This document shows, piece after piece, positions 36,357 through 46,157 of a stretch of 64,000 nt of DNA (position 1 is the first letter of the stretch; every line of letters starts with the position of its first letter). Source of the stretch: Rhizobium mesosinicum. Lineage in GTDB: Bacteria; Pseudomonadota; Alphaproteobacteria; Rhizobiales; Rhizobiaceae. The DNA lies in contig NZ_JAEUAK010000005.1 of assembly GCF_019511345.1 (NCBI RefSeq), positions 434,001-498,000 of the forward strand, given 5' to 3'. The position numbers and the translations under genes were made by a program. Below the pieces are notes generated by a model. That model worked only from the letters and a program-made list of their open reading frames with translations, was not told where the DNA came from and did no database searches.

Positions 36357-37580
36357 TCAGCCGTTGAGCCGCGCGCTTTCCAGCGTGTAAAGCAGTTGCG
36401 GGCGCTTGACGCCGCGCAGCGCATAACGACCGATGCAGGCGAGAACATCCCGCTGCTCCTGCGGGATCCCGGCGGCAAAATCCGACGACATCAGCACGTT
36501 GAGATCGACCGAACGGCAGATGGAGGCGATGCGGCTCACCTCATTGACCGCCGGCCCGATAACCGTGAAATCCAGCCGGTCCTGGCTGCCGATATTGCCG
36601 TAGAAGACATCGCCGATATGCAGGCCGATGTAAACATCCGTCGTCGGCCGCCGGTCCACCTCGCGTGCCGCGTTCAGCGCCGCAAGTTTCTGCCGCAACA
36701 GGCGCTCTGCCTCCAGCGCCGCAGAACAGCTTTGCGCCGGGTCCTCGCCCTTGAAGATGGCGAGCACGCCATCGCCAATCAGCTTCAGCACATTGCCGCC
36801 GGCCTCATGGATCGCGGTGATCACCACCTCGCTATATTCATTCAGCAGCGGAATGATCTCTTCCGGGGCCGAATTGTCGGAGATCTTCGTGTAGTTCAGC
36901 AGATCGGAAAACCAGAGTGCTGCCGATATCCGCTCGGATTTGCCGCGGGAGATCTTGCCGTCCATCACCTGGCGCGCGGCATCCTCGCCGAGATAGACCT
37001 CGGCGATCGTGCGGGCAATACGGGCGAGTGCCACGCATTTGATCGCCAGCCCCAGCACCGGCACCAGTTTGCGCAGGATCGCAAGATCCTGGTCGGAAAA
37101 CCCTTCCGGGTGTTTGGTCGAGAAATGCGAGAAAAAGCAGTCCATCTCGCCGATCGTGCCGGCCTGGGCGAAGCGATGCGCCATAGCGACGTAATCGGTA
37201 TGGCCGAGCGCATGGATCTGGTCCAGCATGATGAAATCGGTCGGATCGCCGAAGCCGATCCTGCGCCGCACCTCCCGGTCACCGCTTGTCCAGAGATGGT
37301 AGAAAGCCGAGCGGCGCCAGGTTTCCAGCCCCTGGCCTTCGCCCGAGGGACCGTATTCGAATTCGCCTCCGAAGTTCGCTTCGCTTTCGCTGTCCCAGCG
37401 GAAAGCTCGCCCCTCGTGAACCGGATGCAGCGTGTCCATCAGCGCCATGGCGCGATCGAGCCGCATGCCCGCATTCCGGCAGGCCTCGCAGAAGCCGGCC
37501 AGCAGCTCCGCTTCGGTCGCGCCCTTCAAGCCCTGTTCCGTCACCCATGCCGCGATTGTGCCGACGTCGCTATAGTCCAT
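36357..37580 (-). CDS. Class III adenylate/guanylate cyclase
   Basis: A 407-aa cyclase. The C-terminal catalytic domain (about residues 215-390) shows the first metal Asp in WFSDLLNYTKIS, the second in KLIGDGVLAIFKG, the substrate-selecting region LDFTVIGPAVNEVSRI (Asp favours ATP) and the Asn/Arg transition-state pair in that stretch. The N-terminal 200 residues form an unrecognised sensor-like domain (WDSESEANFGGEFEYG, HALGHTDYVAMAHRF). No membrane segment is apparent. A second cyclase of the same build is at 54114-55361; rhizobia carry many. The signal is unknown. Confidence 0.87.
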   Translation of the reverse strand: MDYSDVGTIAAWVTEQGLKGATEAELLAGFCEACRNAGMRLDRAMALMDTLHPVHEGRAFRWDSESEANFGGEFEYGPSGEGQGLETWRRSAFYHLWTSGDREVRRRIGFGDPTDFIMLDQIHALGHTDYVAMAHRFAQAGTIGEMDCFFSHFSTKHPEGFSDQDLAILRKLVPVLGLAIKCVALARIARTIAEVYLGEDAARQVMDGKISRGKSERISAALWFSDLLNYTKISDNSAPEEIIPLLNEYSEVVITAIHEAGGNVLKLIGDGVLAIFKGEDPAQSCSAALEAERLLRQKLAALNAAREVDRRPTTDVYIGLHIGDVFYGNIGSQDRLDFTVIGPAVNEVSRIASICRSVDLNVLMSSDFAAGIPQEQRDVLACIGRYALRGVKRPQLLYTLESARLNG

Positions 37581-37807
37581 GCGCTCTCCTCGCTACCGGT
37601 AAGCTGTAGCGCGAATCTGCCGCAGATGGAAAGACAATCAACCCCGGATTGGTCCCTGAGAGATCATTGTATAGCCGGCATATTGCAGGTCCGCGATCGG
37701 AGAAAAGCCGAAATGCTCCAGAGCCGGACGCTTTCTGAGCTGAGGCTCTGGCACGTTCTGCCGTTTGCGGTTACGAAGATGCAATATCGATCTGGGAGGA
37801 ATCGCGC

Positions 37808-38719
<912 letters not shown>

Positions 38720-38774
38720 AGCCTGTCAGGCTATCGCTGCGCGGCAGCCCGCAAGCCCTCACCGGAGGAAGTAT

Positions 38775-39524
38775 TCAGGCCTTCACCTTGTCCGGCCGGG
38801 CGTGCAATGGCTCCTTGCGGTGCCAGTTTTCGAGGATGCGGCCATCCGTATGCTTCTGCTGCGCCCAGCGGATACCGTTGGAGATGACCTTGTGTACGGT
38901 CTTCTCGTGATAGATCGGGTACGTCTCATGGCCGGGACTGAAGAAGAAGATGCGACCGCGACCGCGCTGGAAAGTGCAGCCGCTGCGGAACACTTCGCCT
39001 CCGGAATACCAGGAGATGAAGACCAGCTCGTCCGGCTGTGGGATGTCGAAGGGCTCGCCGTACATTTCCGAGGCGTTGACCTCGAAATAGGGCGGCAGGC
39101 CCTCGGCGATCGGATGCGAGGGATTGACCACCCAGACGCGCTCCAGATCACCTTCAGCCGTCTCGCGCCAGGAGAGATTGGCATTGGTGCCCATCAGCCG
39201 GCGGAAAAGTTTGGAGTGATGGCCGGAATGCAAGACCAGCAGGCCCATGCCCTTCAACACCCGCTGTTGCACGCGGTCGATCAACCCGTCGCTGACCTCC
39301 TCATGCGCCATATGCCCCCACCAGAGCAGCACGTCGGTATCGTTGAGCACGGAATCCGGCAGCCCTTCGTCCGGTTCGTCGAGCGTGCCGCGGCGGATCT
39401 CGAAATCGGGATGGGCGATACCGGCGGCGATCGCCCCGTCGATGCGGTCCGGATAGATATCCTGGACCTCCTTATGAACCTGCTCGTGGCGTCCTTCGTT
39501 CCAGATCGTAACCTTGATTGTCAT
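38775..39524 (-). CDS. ThuA-like trehalose-utilisation domain protein
   Basis: A 249-aa protein with a ThuA-type glutamine-amidotransferase-like fold: VTIWNEGRHEQ at the start, DVLLWWGHMAHEEV, GMGLLVLHSGHHSKLFRRLMGT and FFFSPGHETYP near the end. In S. meliloti ThuA works with dehydrogenase ThuB to turn trehalose, maltitol and sucrose isomers into 3-keto derivatives. Here it is the last gene of an ABC operon, 16 bases after the ATPase, and a Gfo/Idh/MocA dehydrogenase lies divergently at 44042, so the pair may do the same on another glycoside. Start MTIKVTIWNE at 39524. Confidence 0.83.
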   Translation of the reverse strand: MTIKVTIWNEGRHEQVHKEVQDIYPDRIDGAIAAGIAHPDFEIRRGTLDEPDEGLPDSVLNDTDVLLWWGHMAHEEVSDGLIDRVQQRVLKGMGLLVLHSGHHSKLFRRLMGTNANLSWRETAEGDLERVWVVNPSHPIAEGLPPYFEVNASEMYGEPFDIPQPDELVFISWYSGGEVFRSGCTFQRGRGRIFFFSPGHETYPIYHEKTVHKVISNGIRWAQQKHTDGRILENWHRKEPLHARPDKVKA

Positions 39525-39540
39525 ACTATTCCTCGATGTT

Positions 39541-40623
39541 TCAGGCTTGAGCCGGACGAACAACCCGGCCGGCGGAATCGAACAGATGGCAGGCGGCGCG
39601 TTCCGCCGTGAGCGAAACGTGATCGCCGGGACGAATGGTCATGTCGCCCTCGGCGCGAACGACGATCGGCTGCTGCTGCGAACCGACCGTCAGATAGGTC
39701 TCCACACCGAGCCGCTCGACGATGACGACTTCGGCGGAAAAATCGCCCTGCCCATTTGACGCGAGCTTCAGATGCTCCGGTCGAATGCCGAGCTTGGCTT
39801 CGCCCTGCGGTACCGAACCATTCGCATCCGAGAGATCGATGGAGAGGCCGATTGGGCTTTCCAGGTGCACATTGCCGGCATCCCGCCGTGTGGCAGTCAT
39901 CGGCAGAACATTCATCTTCGGCGAACCGATAAAGGTCGCCACGAACTCATTGTCCGGCTGATGATAAAGCTCCATCGGTGCGCCCTGCTGGGCGACGACC
40001 CCCTTGTTCAAAACGACGATGCGATCGGCCATCGTCATCGCCTCGACCTGGTCATGCGTGACGTAGACGACGGTCGCCTTCAGCTCGCGATGCAGCCGCT
40101 GCAGCTCAGCGCGCATCTGCACGCGCAGCGCCGAATCGAGGTTCGACAGCGGCTCATCGAACAGGATCAGCGACGGCTTCTTGATGATCGCACGGCCGAT
40201 CGCCACACGCTGCCGCTGGCCGCCGGATAGAGCGCCCGGCTTGCGGCTGAGATAGTCGGTCAGTTGCAGGATCTCCGCGACGCCTTCCACCTGCTTTTTG
40301 ATTTCAGCTTCCGGCACCTTCTTGAGGCTCAGCGAAAAGCCGATATTTTCAGCGACGGTCATGTGCGGATAGAGAGCATAGGATTGGAACACCATGGCGA
40401 TGCCGCGCTTGTCCGGCGGCACATCGTTGATGCGCTGGCCGTTCAGCACCAGATCGCCCTCGTCAATGCCTTCGAGGCCGGCGATCATGCGCAGCAGCGT
40501 GGACTTGCCGCAGCCGGATGGGCCGACGAATACAGCGAATTCGCCATCCTCCACCGTGATGTCGACGCCCTTGATGACTTCGAGCGCGCCGTAGAATTTG
40601 CGAACGTTTCTGAGATTGATCAT
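39541..40623 (-). CDS. Sugar ABC transporter ATPase (UgpC/MalK type)
   Basis: A 360-aa ATPase powering the importer encoded just upstream. Walker [10 protein letters not shown] near residue 38, [19 protein letters not shown] signature, [16 protein letters not shown] Walker [17 protein letters not shown] switch, then MalK-type TOBE domains with LGIRPEHLKL. It starts 19 bases after the second permease. Closely related in build to smoK and to the ATPase at 48409. Confidence 0.9.
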   Translation of the reverse strand: MINLRNVRKFYGALEVIKGVDITVEDGEFAVFVGPSGCGKSTLLRMIAGLEGIDEGDLVLNGQRINDVPPDKRGIAMVFQSYALYPHMTVAENIGFSLSLKKVPEAEIKKQVEGVAEILQLTDYLSRKPGALSGGQRQRVAIGRAIIKKPSLILFDEPLSNLDSALRVQMRAELQRLHRELKATVVYVTHDQVEAMTMADRIVVLNKGVVAQQGAPMELYHQPDNEFVATFIGSPKMNVLPMTATRRDAGNVHLESPIGLSIDLSDANGSVPQGEAKLGIRPEHLKLASNGQGDFSAEVVIVERLGVETYLTVGSQQQPIVVRAEGDMTIRPGDHVSLTAERAACHLFDSAGRVVRPAQA

Positions 40624-40642
40624 TCGTTTCTCTTTCTTGATC

Positions 40643-41554
40643 TCAACCCTTCACACCGCCCGAGAAAGTCTGGACGAGGAAGCGCCGCGCAAAGCCGAAG
40701 GCGACCACGGCCGGCAGCAGGTAAATGAAGGCGAGCGCCGTCAGCAGGCCGTAATCGATCTCGTTGATGCGCAGGAAAGCGCGGAAGAGACCGAGCGGCA
40801 GCGTCTGCAGCTCCGGAGACGACAGGAAGATTAGCGGCAGCAGGAAATCGCCCCAGGCCGACATGAAGGCGAAGAGACCGGCGGCCGCAAGCCCGGGCAT
40901 CGCAAGCGGGATCAGCACCCGGCGGATGCGCTGCATCATCGTTGCACCATCCATGACGGCCGCCTCCTCATAGTCGCGCGGCAACCCGTCGAAGAAGGTC
41001 TTCATGATCCAGAGCCCGAGCGGCAACTGCATGGTGGCAAGCACCAGCATGATGCCAAGATAACCGTCGATGAACCCGGTCCAGCGCATGATATCGCGGG
41101 CATAGCTTCCGAAGATCGGCCGCAGGATCGCGCCTTCCGCATTGTTGAGCGTCAGCAGGAACTTGTAGAGCGGCACGACGAGAGCGGTCGGCGGCAGCAC
41201 GCGGATCAGCAGGATCGCATAGAGGAAGGGCAGCTTCCACCAGGCCCGCGTGCGCGACAGCGCATAGCCGCCGAGCCCCGCCAGGACCATGACGATAAGC
41301 GTCGCACCACCGACCACGAAGAGCGAGTTGAACAGCCACTTCGCCCCGTCCTCCTTGGTGAAGACACGCACATAGTTTGCAAGCGTCCATTGCTCCGGCC
41401 AGCGCAGGAAGAGCTGCGCATTGCCGTCGAAAGAGGCGAGCAGCACCCAGAAGAAGGGCACGGCGCAGAAGATCGAGATGATCGACAAAGTCGCATAGGC
41501 AATGAGGTCGGAGCGGGTCTTGTTGGCGCCTTCGCTCGGAGAAATAGCCGTCAT
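40643..41554 (-). CDS. Sugar ABC permease 2 (MalG type)
   Basis: A 303-aa permease with six membrane segments and EAA loop EAAVMDGATMMQRIRRVLIPLAMPG. The N-terminal part has AVPFFWVLLASFDGN, typical of carbohydrate permeases of the CUT1 group. It begins one base after the stop of the first permease gene (TGA-N-ATG), so both are translationally coupled. The C terminus, RRFLVQTFSGGVKG, is the standard ending. Confidence 0.89.
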   Translation of the reverse strand: MTAISPSEGANKTRSDLIAYATLSIISIFCAVPFFWVLLASFDGNAQLFLRWPEQWTLANYVRVFTKEDGAKWLFNSLFVVGGATLIVMVLAGLGGYALSRTRAWWKLPFLYAILLIRVLPPTALVVPLYKFLLTLNNAEGAILRPIFGSYARDIMRWTGFIDGYLGIMLVLATMQLPLGLWIMKTFFDGLPRDYEEAAVMDGATMMQRIRRVLIPLAMPGLAAAGLFAFMSAWGDFLLPLIFLSSPELQTLPLGLFRAFLRINEIDYGLLTALAFIYLLPAVVAFGFARRFLVQTFSGGVKG

Positions 41555-41555
41555 G

Positions 41556-42443
41556 TCAGACCTCCACCTTCATGGCCCGCACATAGGCGATGCCGAGGAT
41601 CAGCGAGATGATGAGTGCGACGACCGCGACCGCAGCACCGTAACCGAGCTGGAAGGCCGTGAAGGACTGGTTGTAGATGTAGATGCTGACGACCTCCGTC
41701 GCCCCGCCCGGGCCGCCGCGCGTCAACGCATAGACGAGGCCGAAGACGGCGATGGTGGAGACGGCCGAGATCAGCATGTAGAGCAGGATCGTCGGCATCA
41801 TCAGCGGCAGGGTGATGCGACGGAACATCTGTGAGGGTGTCGCGCCATCCATGCGCGCCGCCTCGTAGATCTCGGAGGGAATGGTGCTGAGGCCCGCCGT
41901 CAGCAGGATCATCGCAGTCGCGATACCGCGCCAGGTGTTGACGATGATGATCATCGACAGTGGGAAGGCGTTCAGCCAGTCAGCGGGATCAATGCCGAAG
42001 AAGGCGACGATGCGCGAGAGCGTCGCATGTTCGCCGCCGGCAAGCATCGAGATCCACATGAAGCCGGCAACGACCTCGGGTGCCGCGTTCGGCAGAAGGA
42101 TGATCGAGGAGAAGAACTGCCGGAAACGGATCGGCCGGCGCAGCGCCATCGCCGAAATCAGCCCGAGCACGAACTGCCCGATGACGGCCGAACCCATGAC
42201 GAAGACGAAGGTGACGAACAGCGAGTTCCAGAACTTCGCATCGTTGAGAAGGCGCGTGTAATTGCGGATGCCGACGAAGCGCGGCCGCAGCGCCGCAGCA
42301 CCGGTGAGCGCCTCATTGGTGAAGCTCAGATAGACGGAATAGAGGGCAGGATAGATCACGAAGGCCAGAAGCAGGATCAGCGATGGCAGCAGAACCAGCA
42401 GGAGTTGGCGCTCGGTTCGCTTTTCATGAGAGTTTCGGGCCAT
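41556..42443 (-). CDS. Sugar ABC permease 1 (MalF type)
   Basis: A 295-aa inner-membrane permease with six hydrophobic segments (QLLLVLLPSLILLLAFVIYPALYSVYLSF first) and EAA loop EAARMDGATPSQMFRRITLPLMMPT. The GLVYALTRGGPGGATEVVSIYIYNQSFTAFQLGYGAA segment is typical of CUT1 permeases. Second gene of the operon, 105 bases after the binding-protein gene, with a stem-loop between. Confidence 0.89.
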   Translation of the reverse strand: MARNSHEKRTERQLLLVLLPSLILLLAFVIYPALYSVYLSFTNEALTGAAALRPRFVGIRNYTRLLNDAKFWNSLFVTFVFVMGSAVIGQFVLGLISAMALRRPIRFRQFFSSIILLPNAAPEVVAGFMWISMLAGGEHATLSRIVAFFGIDPADWLNAFPLSMIIIVNTWRGIATAMILLTAGLSTIPSEIYEAARMDGATPSQMFRRITLPLMMPTILLYMLISAVSTIAVFGLVYALTRGGPGGATEVVSIYIYNQSFTAFQLGYGAAVAVVALIISLILGIAYVRAMKVEV

Positions 42444-42496
42444 TGAAGCTCACAACCTTATCGAATGAAATCGGCCTGTCGATTGAAAGGGGGAAG

Positions 42497-42516
42497 ACGC
42501 GGCGAGAATGCCGCGT
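42497..42516 (-). terminator. Stem-loop between binding protein and permease genes
   Basis: On the minus strand ACGCGGC / GCCGCGT form a 7-bp stem with a 6-base loop, then CTTCCCCCTTTC. A weak attenuator or message-stabilising hairpin. Confidence 0.5.
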
Positions 42517-42548
42517 CCCCGTTTTGGCGGGAGGAAGATATCGGTGGC

Positions 42549-43841
42549 TTACTTGACCATGTCGTCGCCGAGCGTTTCCTTGACGTAATCGACAAGGATT
42601 TTCTGGGCGCCGGCCGCATCGGTTTCCTTGCGCAGCAGGGCTTCGGTGGCGCGTGCCACACCTTCGGCAACCGTGCCGAAGCCGGAAGCCTGCTTCAGGA
42701 AAACGCCGTTTTCAGCCGCAGCATGGATCGGAACGAGTTCCGTCAGTTTTTGGAACTCCGGATCCTTGGCGGCATCCTTGCTGGCCGGGATATTGCCGAT
42801 ATGGGCAGCATAGGAAACCTGCGTCTCGACCGAGCCGATCTCCATCAGCGCCTTCTTGGCCAGTTCCACATTGGCGGACTTGGAGTTGACGGCCCATGGT
42901 GCCGCGAGGTTGGCAAGCACATACTGGCCGCCGCTCTGACCAGGAACGGTCCAGGTGCCGACGATCTTGGTCACGTCAGGGATCGGGTTCTTGCTCTCGC
43001 GGCCCCAGTCGAAAATGTAGCACCAGGAGCCGCAGGTCGTGGCGGCAAGCTTGCCGGCCGGAAACATCTCATACTTCGGCACGACCCACGGTTCCGGTCC
43101 GAGCAGCGGCTGTACAGGCATCAGATCCTTGTCGATCAGCGTCTTGTAGACGCCGAAGACATCCTTCACGCCTTCGCCGTTGAGATCAAGCTTGCCATCG
43201 GCATCGACGAGCTGCGGCGTCTTCGAACCGACGATCAGGTGCTGGAAGCCTTCGTCGAAGGCACCGCTGCCCCAGGATACACCGGCCGGGAAGAGCAGGC
43301 CGTAGGAACCAGTCTTCTGCTTGACCTCGGCTGCGCGGTCGAGGAGCTCCTGCCACGTCTTCGGCTGTTCGGTGGAGATGCCGGCCTTTTCGAGAACGTC
43401 CTTGCGGTAATAGATTTCCTGAATGCCGAGCATGAACGGCATTACGTAGGTTTCTCCGTCCGGGCTGACGGCAAGCTGCTTGGCAACGTCATAGAGATTG
43501 GCATAGCCGTCCCAGGCCTTGAATTCGGTGGTGACGGGCGCGAGGTAGCCGGCTTCCACCATATCGGCAACGGCAGCCGTCGTCGGGATGGAGAAGAGAT
43601 CGGGTGCATTGCCGGCGCCCAGTTCGGTCAGGAGCTTGGTGAGATAGTCCTTGTCCGGCGCCGGATATTCGACGACCTCGACCGTCACGCCGTATTTTTT
43701 CTCGATCCGCTCGACGGTCGACTTCATCGCGTCGATGCCGGCCTGGCCGTGATTGGCGATACGGATCGTTTCAGCGTGCGCCAGCGTCGAAACCGCGCTG
43801 AGCAAGATGGCGCACAGGCCACCGATAACCGTCTTCTTCAA
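42549..43841 (-). CDS. Sugar ABC transporter substrate-binding protein
   Basis: Periplasmic family 1 binding protein, 430 aa. Signal peptide KKTVIGGLCAILLSAVSTLAHA, cleaved before ETIRIANHG. Middle sequence YVMPFMLGIQEIYYRKDVLEKAGI is the usual hinge region. Start: TTG 43841 has GGGAGGA six to seven bases upstream and gives a normal signal peptide, whereas the ATG 34 codons earlier does not. First gene of SBP-permease-permease-ATPase-ThuA. The sugar cannot be named; a ThuA/ThuB-type locus suggests a disaccharide or other glycoside. Confidence 0.87.
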   Translation of the reverse strand: MKKTVIGGLCAILLSAVSTLAHAETIRIANHGQAGIDAMKSTVERIEKKYGVTVEVVEYPAPDKDYLTKLLTELGAGNAPDLFSIPTTAAVADMVEAGYLAPVTTEFKAWDGYANLYDVAKQLAVSPDGETYVMPFMLGIQEIYYRKDVLEKAGISTEQPKTWQELLDRAAEVKQKTGSYGLLFPAGVSWGSGAFDEGFQHLIVGSKTPQLVDADGKLDLNGEGVKDVFGVYKTLIDKDLMPVQPLLGPEPWVVPKYEMFPAGKLAATTCGSWCYIFDWGRESKNPIPDVTKIVGTWTVPGQSGGQYVLANLAAPWAVNSKSANVELAKKALMEIGSVETQVSYAAHIGNIPASKDAAKDPEFQKLTELVPIHAAAENGVFLKQASGFGTVAEGVARATEALLRKETDAAGAQKILVDYVKETLGDDMVK

Positions 43842-44004
43842 CGGAAGTCCTCCCTTTTTAGAGCCACGGCGCCCTCCAGCACCGGTGACGAAAATGTACA
43901 CGCATTCCTGATGCTGACAAGATGATTTTTGAAGCCGCAACATCTCAGATCTTATATATTGATTTTGTTGGATAATTTACAACTTGCACCAGTCGCATCG
44001 TTTG

Positions 44005-44018
44005 TGTAATCGTTTGCA
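44005..44018. promoter_or_regulatory. LacI-type operator upstream of Gfo/Idh/MocA gene
   Basis: TGTAATCGTTTGCA fits the general LacI/CRE-type operator pattern with a central CG, and is flanked by TCGTT/AACGA-type outer half-sites. It lies in the divergent region between the transporter operon and the dehydrogenase-lacI-GH2 unit. The core AATCGTTTGCA also occurs before the other LacI gene (52988-53001). Confidence 0.55.
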
Positions 44019-44041
44019 CAACGATATCAGGGAGGATTTCG

Positions 44042-45046
44042 ATGTCTCAGAAATTACGCCTCGGCGTCATAGGCGCCGGCTTGAAGGCGGCCGAATATGC
44101 TCAGAGCTGGGCGAAGATGCCGGAAATTGAATTCGTGGCACTCGCCGACACAACGGAATCCTCCCGAAAGCGGCTCATCGAGGTTTGCACCGCAGCCGGA
44201 GCGCCGGAGCCGAAAAGCTTCGAGGACTACCGCGACATGCTCGCAAAATGCCGCAATGAACTCGACATCATCTACGTCTCCACGCCGCACGCCTTTCATG
44301 CCGAGCAGGCGACGGCCGTCGCCGAAGCAGGCCTCGATCTCTTCCTCGAAAAGCCGATGGTCACGACCGTTGCCGAAGCCGAAACGCTGATCGCGGCGCA
44401 GAAGAAGAGCGGCGTCACCGTCGTCACCGCCTTCCAGGGCGGGCTTTCGCCGCTGGTCCTCGATACGCGCAAGCGCGCACTCTCAGGCGAATTCGGCGAA
44501 CTCATCGCCATTTCAGGCATGATCTGGGAAAGCTGGTCTTCGAATTATGACGGCCACTGGAAGCAGCAGCCGGAAATCTCCGGCGGCGGCTTCATGTTCG
44601 ATACCGGCGCCCACATGATGAACACCGTCTGCCTGCTTGCCAATTCCGATTTCGACAGCGTCTCCGCCTATATGAACAACCACGGCAAGAAGGTCGATAT
44701 CACTACCGCCGTCTCCGCCCGCCTGAAGAATGGCGCGCTGGCGACGCTGACGGCTGCCGGCGAAGGCCCTCCCGGCTGCGCCTCCTACATCACCTTCTTC
44801 TATTCGAAGGCGATCGTGCGCATCGACGCCTGGGGCGGCTGGCGCGAAATAAGCGTCGGGCGCACCAGCGAGCCACGCGAGGAGGCCGAAATTCTCGGCA
44901 ATCCCATGAAGAATTTCCTCGCCATTCGCGCCGGAACGATGGAAAACTCCGGCTCCGTTGAAATGGGTCTCAGATTCGCTAGGCTCTGGGATGCAATCAA
45001 GGAATCGGCAGCAGCCGACGGCGCACCCGTCAGGATTGCCGGATAG
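44042..45046 (+). CDS. Gfo/Idh/MocA-family sugar dehydrogenase (ThuB-like role)
   Basis: A 334-aa NAD(P)-dependent oxidoreductase. The N-terminal Rossmann motif is LGVIGAGLKAAEYAQSW, then FVALADTTESSRKR, the EKP motif in LFLEKPMVTTVAEAE and, in the C-terminal domain, GGGFMFDTGAHMMNTV with the catalytic Asp and His. Members oxidise pyranosides, often at C3. It faces the ABC-thuA operon and precedes lacI (10 bases) and GH2. Combined with ThuA it probably forms a 3-keto-glycoside module (inference). GGGAGGA is six bases before ATG. Confidence 0.87.
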   Translation: MSQKLRLGVIGAGLKAAEYAQSWAKMPEIEFVALADTTESSRKRLIEVCTAAGAPEPKSFEDYRDMLAKCRNELDIIYVSTPHAFHAEQATAVAEAGLDLFLEKPMVTTVAEAETLIAAQKKSGVTVVTAFQGGLSPLVLDTRKRALSGEFGELIAISGMIWESWSSNYDGHWKQQPEISGGGFMFDTGAHMMNTVCLLANSDFDSVSAYMNNHGKKVDITTAVSARLKNGALATLTAAGEGPPGCASYITFFYSKAIVRIDAWGGWREISVGRTSEPREEAEILGNPMKNFLAIRAGTMENSGSVEMGLRFARLWDAIKESAAADGAPVRIAG

Positions 45047-45056
45047 GCTTAAGGCA

Positions 45057-46055
45057 ATGAGCGGAACGAACAGACGGCGGATCACCTCGAAGGAATTGGC
45101 GAAACTCGCCGGCGTCTCCTCGGCGACGATCTCGCGAGCCTTTTCGCCGGATTCGAGGATCGGCAGCGCCACCCGCGACCGCATCCTTGCTGTCGCCCGC
45201 GAATATGGCTACCAGCCGAATGCGATCGCCCGCTCGCTGAACAACCAGCGCTCGCGCTTGGTCGCCCTCGTCGTCAACGCTATCGGCAATCCTTGCGAGG
45301 CCGAGGAGCAGCAGCTCCTCGTCCACCGCCTGCAGGCCCGCCAGCTCCTGCCCATCCTGCTCTGCTGCGCCGATCACTCGGACCGTCTGCAGCTGATGCG
45401 GCTTGCCTCTACCTACCAGGTTGATCACGTCGTTATCTTCTCAGACATGGTGTCCATGCAGGACGCCGTCGATATCTTCCATACGACAAAGCCGATCATC
45501 GTTTCCTTCGAACCGCTTGAGAACGAGGATGTCTCCAACATCCGCATCGACGGCGCGGCCAGCGCCGGCGAGATCATCGACAAGATCGTCGGCGACGGCA
45601 AGCAGCGCTTCGCCTATCTCTCCGGCACGAAGTCGAGCTGGATCGACAAGCTGCGCCGCAAATGGTTCGCCGATGCACTTGCCCGCCACGGCCTTGCCTT
45701 CGAAGCGGAAGCCTTCGGCGACTATTCCTATGATTCCGGCTTCAAGGAAGCCGTTCTCTTGCTGCACCGGTCCAAGGTTGATGCCATCATCTGCGGTAAC
45801 GATGTGATGGCGATCGGCGCGCGTGATGCCGCCCGCCGCGTACTCGGCAAGAATACGCCTGAGGATATTGCCATTGTCGGCCAGGATGGCATTGCCATGG
45901 CCGCCTGGGACTGCAACGACCTCACGACGCTGAGCCTTGACCACGTCGCCTTCATGGATGCCGTCGTCGAGCTTATCGAACGCCACGAGGCCGGCAATGA
46001 AGGGCCGCACAGCATCACGCTTACCTGCACGCCCCGCTGGGGTTCGACCGCCTGA
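45057..46055 (+). CDS. LacI-family transcriptional regulator
   Basis: A 332-aa repressor. HTH: ITSKELAKLAGVSSATISRAFSPDSRIGSATRDRILAVAREYGYQPNAIARSL (residues about 8-60), followed by a periplasmic-binding-protein-like sensor domain (DHVVIFSDMVS, FAYLSGTKSSWIDKLRRKWF, AIICGNDVMAIGARDAARRVLG). It probably controls both the transporter operon and its own dehydrogenase-GH2 unit. Start MSGTNRRR at 45057, 10 bases after the dehydrogenase stop; further upstream Met codons overlap that gene. Effector: presumably the transported glycoside. Confidence 0.88.
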   Translation: MSGTNRRRITSKELAKLAGVSSATISRAFSPDSRIGSATRDRILAVAREYGYQPNAIARSLNNQRSRLVALVVNAIGNPCEAEEQQLLVHRLQARQLLPILLCCADHSDRLQLMRLASTYQVDHVVIFSDMVSMQDAVDIFHTTKPIIVSFEPLENEDVSNIRIDGAASAGEIIDKIVGDGKQRFAYLSGTKSSWIDKLRRKWFADALARHGLAFEAEAFGDYSYDSGFKEAVLLLHRSKVDAIICGNDVMAIGARDAARRVLGKNTPEDIAIVGQDGIAMAAWDCNDLTTLSLDHVAFMDAVVELIERHEAGNEGPHSITLTCTPRWGSTA

Positions 46056-46090
46056 GGGGTGGCCCGTTATTCGTTTCGAGGAGGATTACC

Positions 46091-46156
46091 ATGATCACGC
46101 TTTCCCGCGCCCCTGCCGGGCGCCGTCTCTCCCCTGCCTCCTGCCGGGGAGCCTGA
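46091..46156 (+). CDS. Possible 21-codon leader ORF before GH2
   Basis: ATG 46091 is preceded by CGAGGAGG with seven-base spacing, a better ribosome site than most genes here. The 21 codons (MITLSRAPAGRRLSPASCRG, then A) end in TGA two bases before the GH2 ATG. It may couple translation into the GH2 gene. No family is recognised; alternatively it is chance sequence. Confidence 0.35.
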   Translation: MITLSRAPAGRRLSPASCRGA

Positions 46157-46157
46157 A

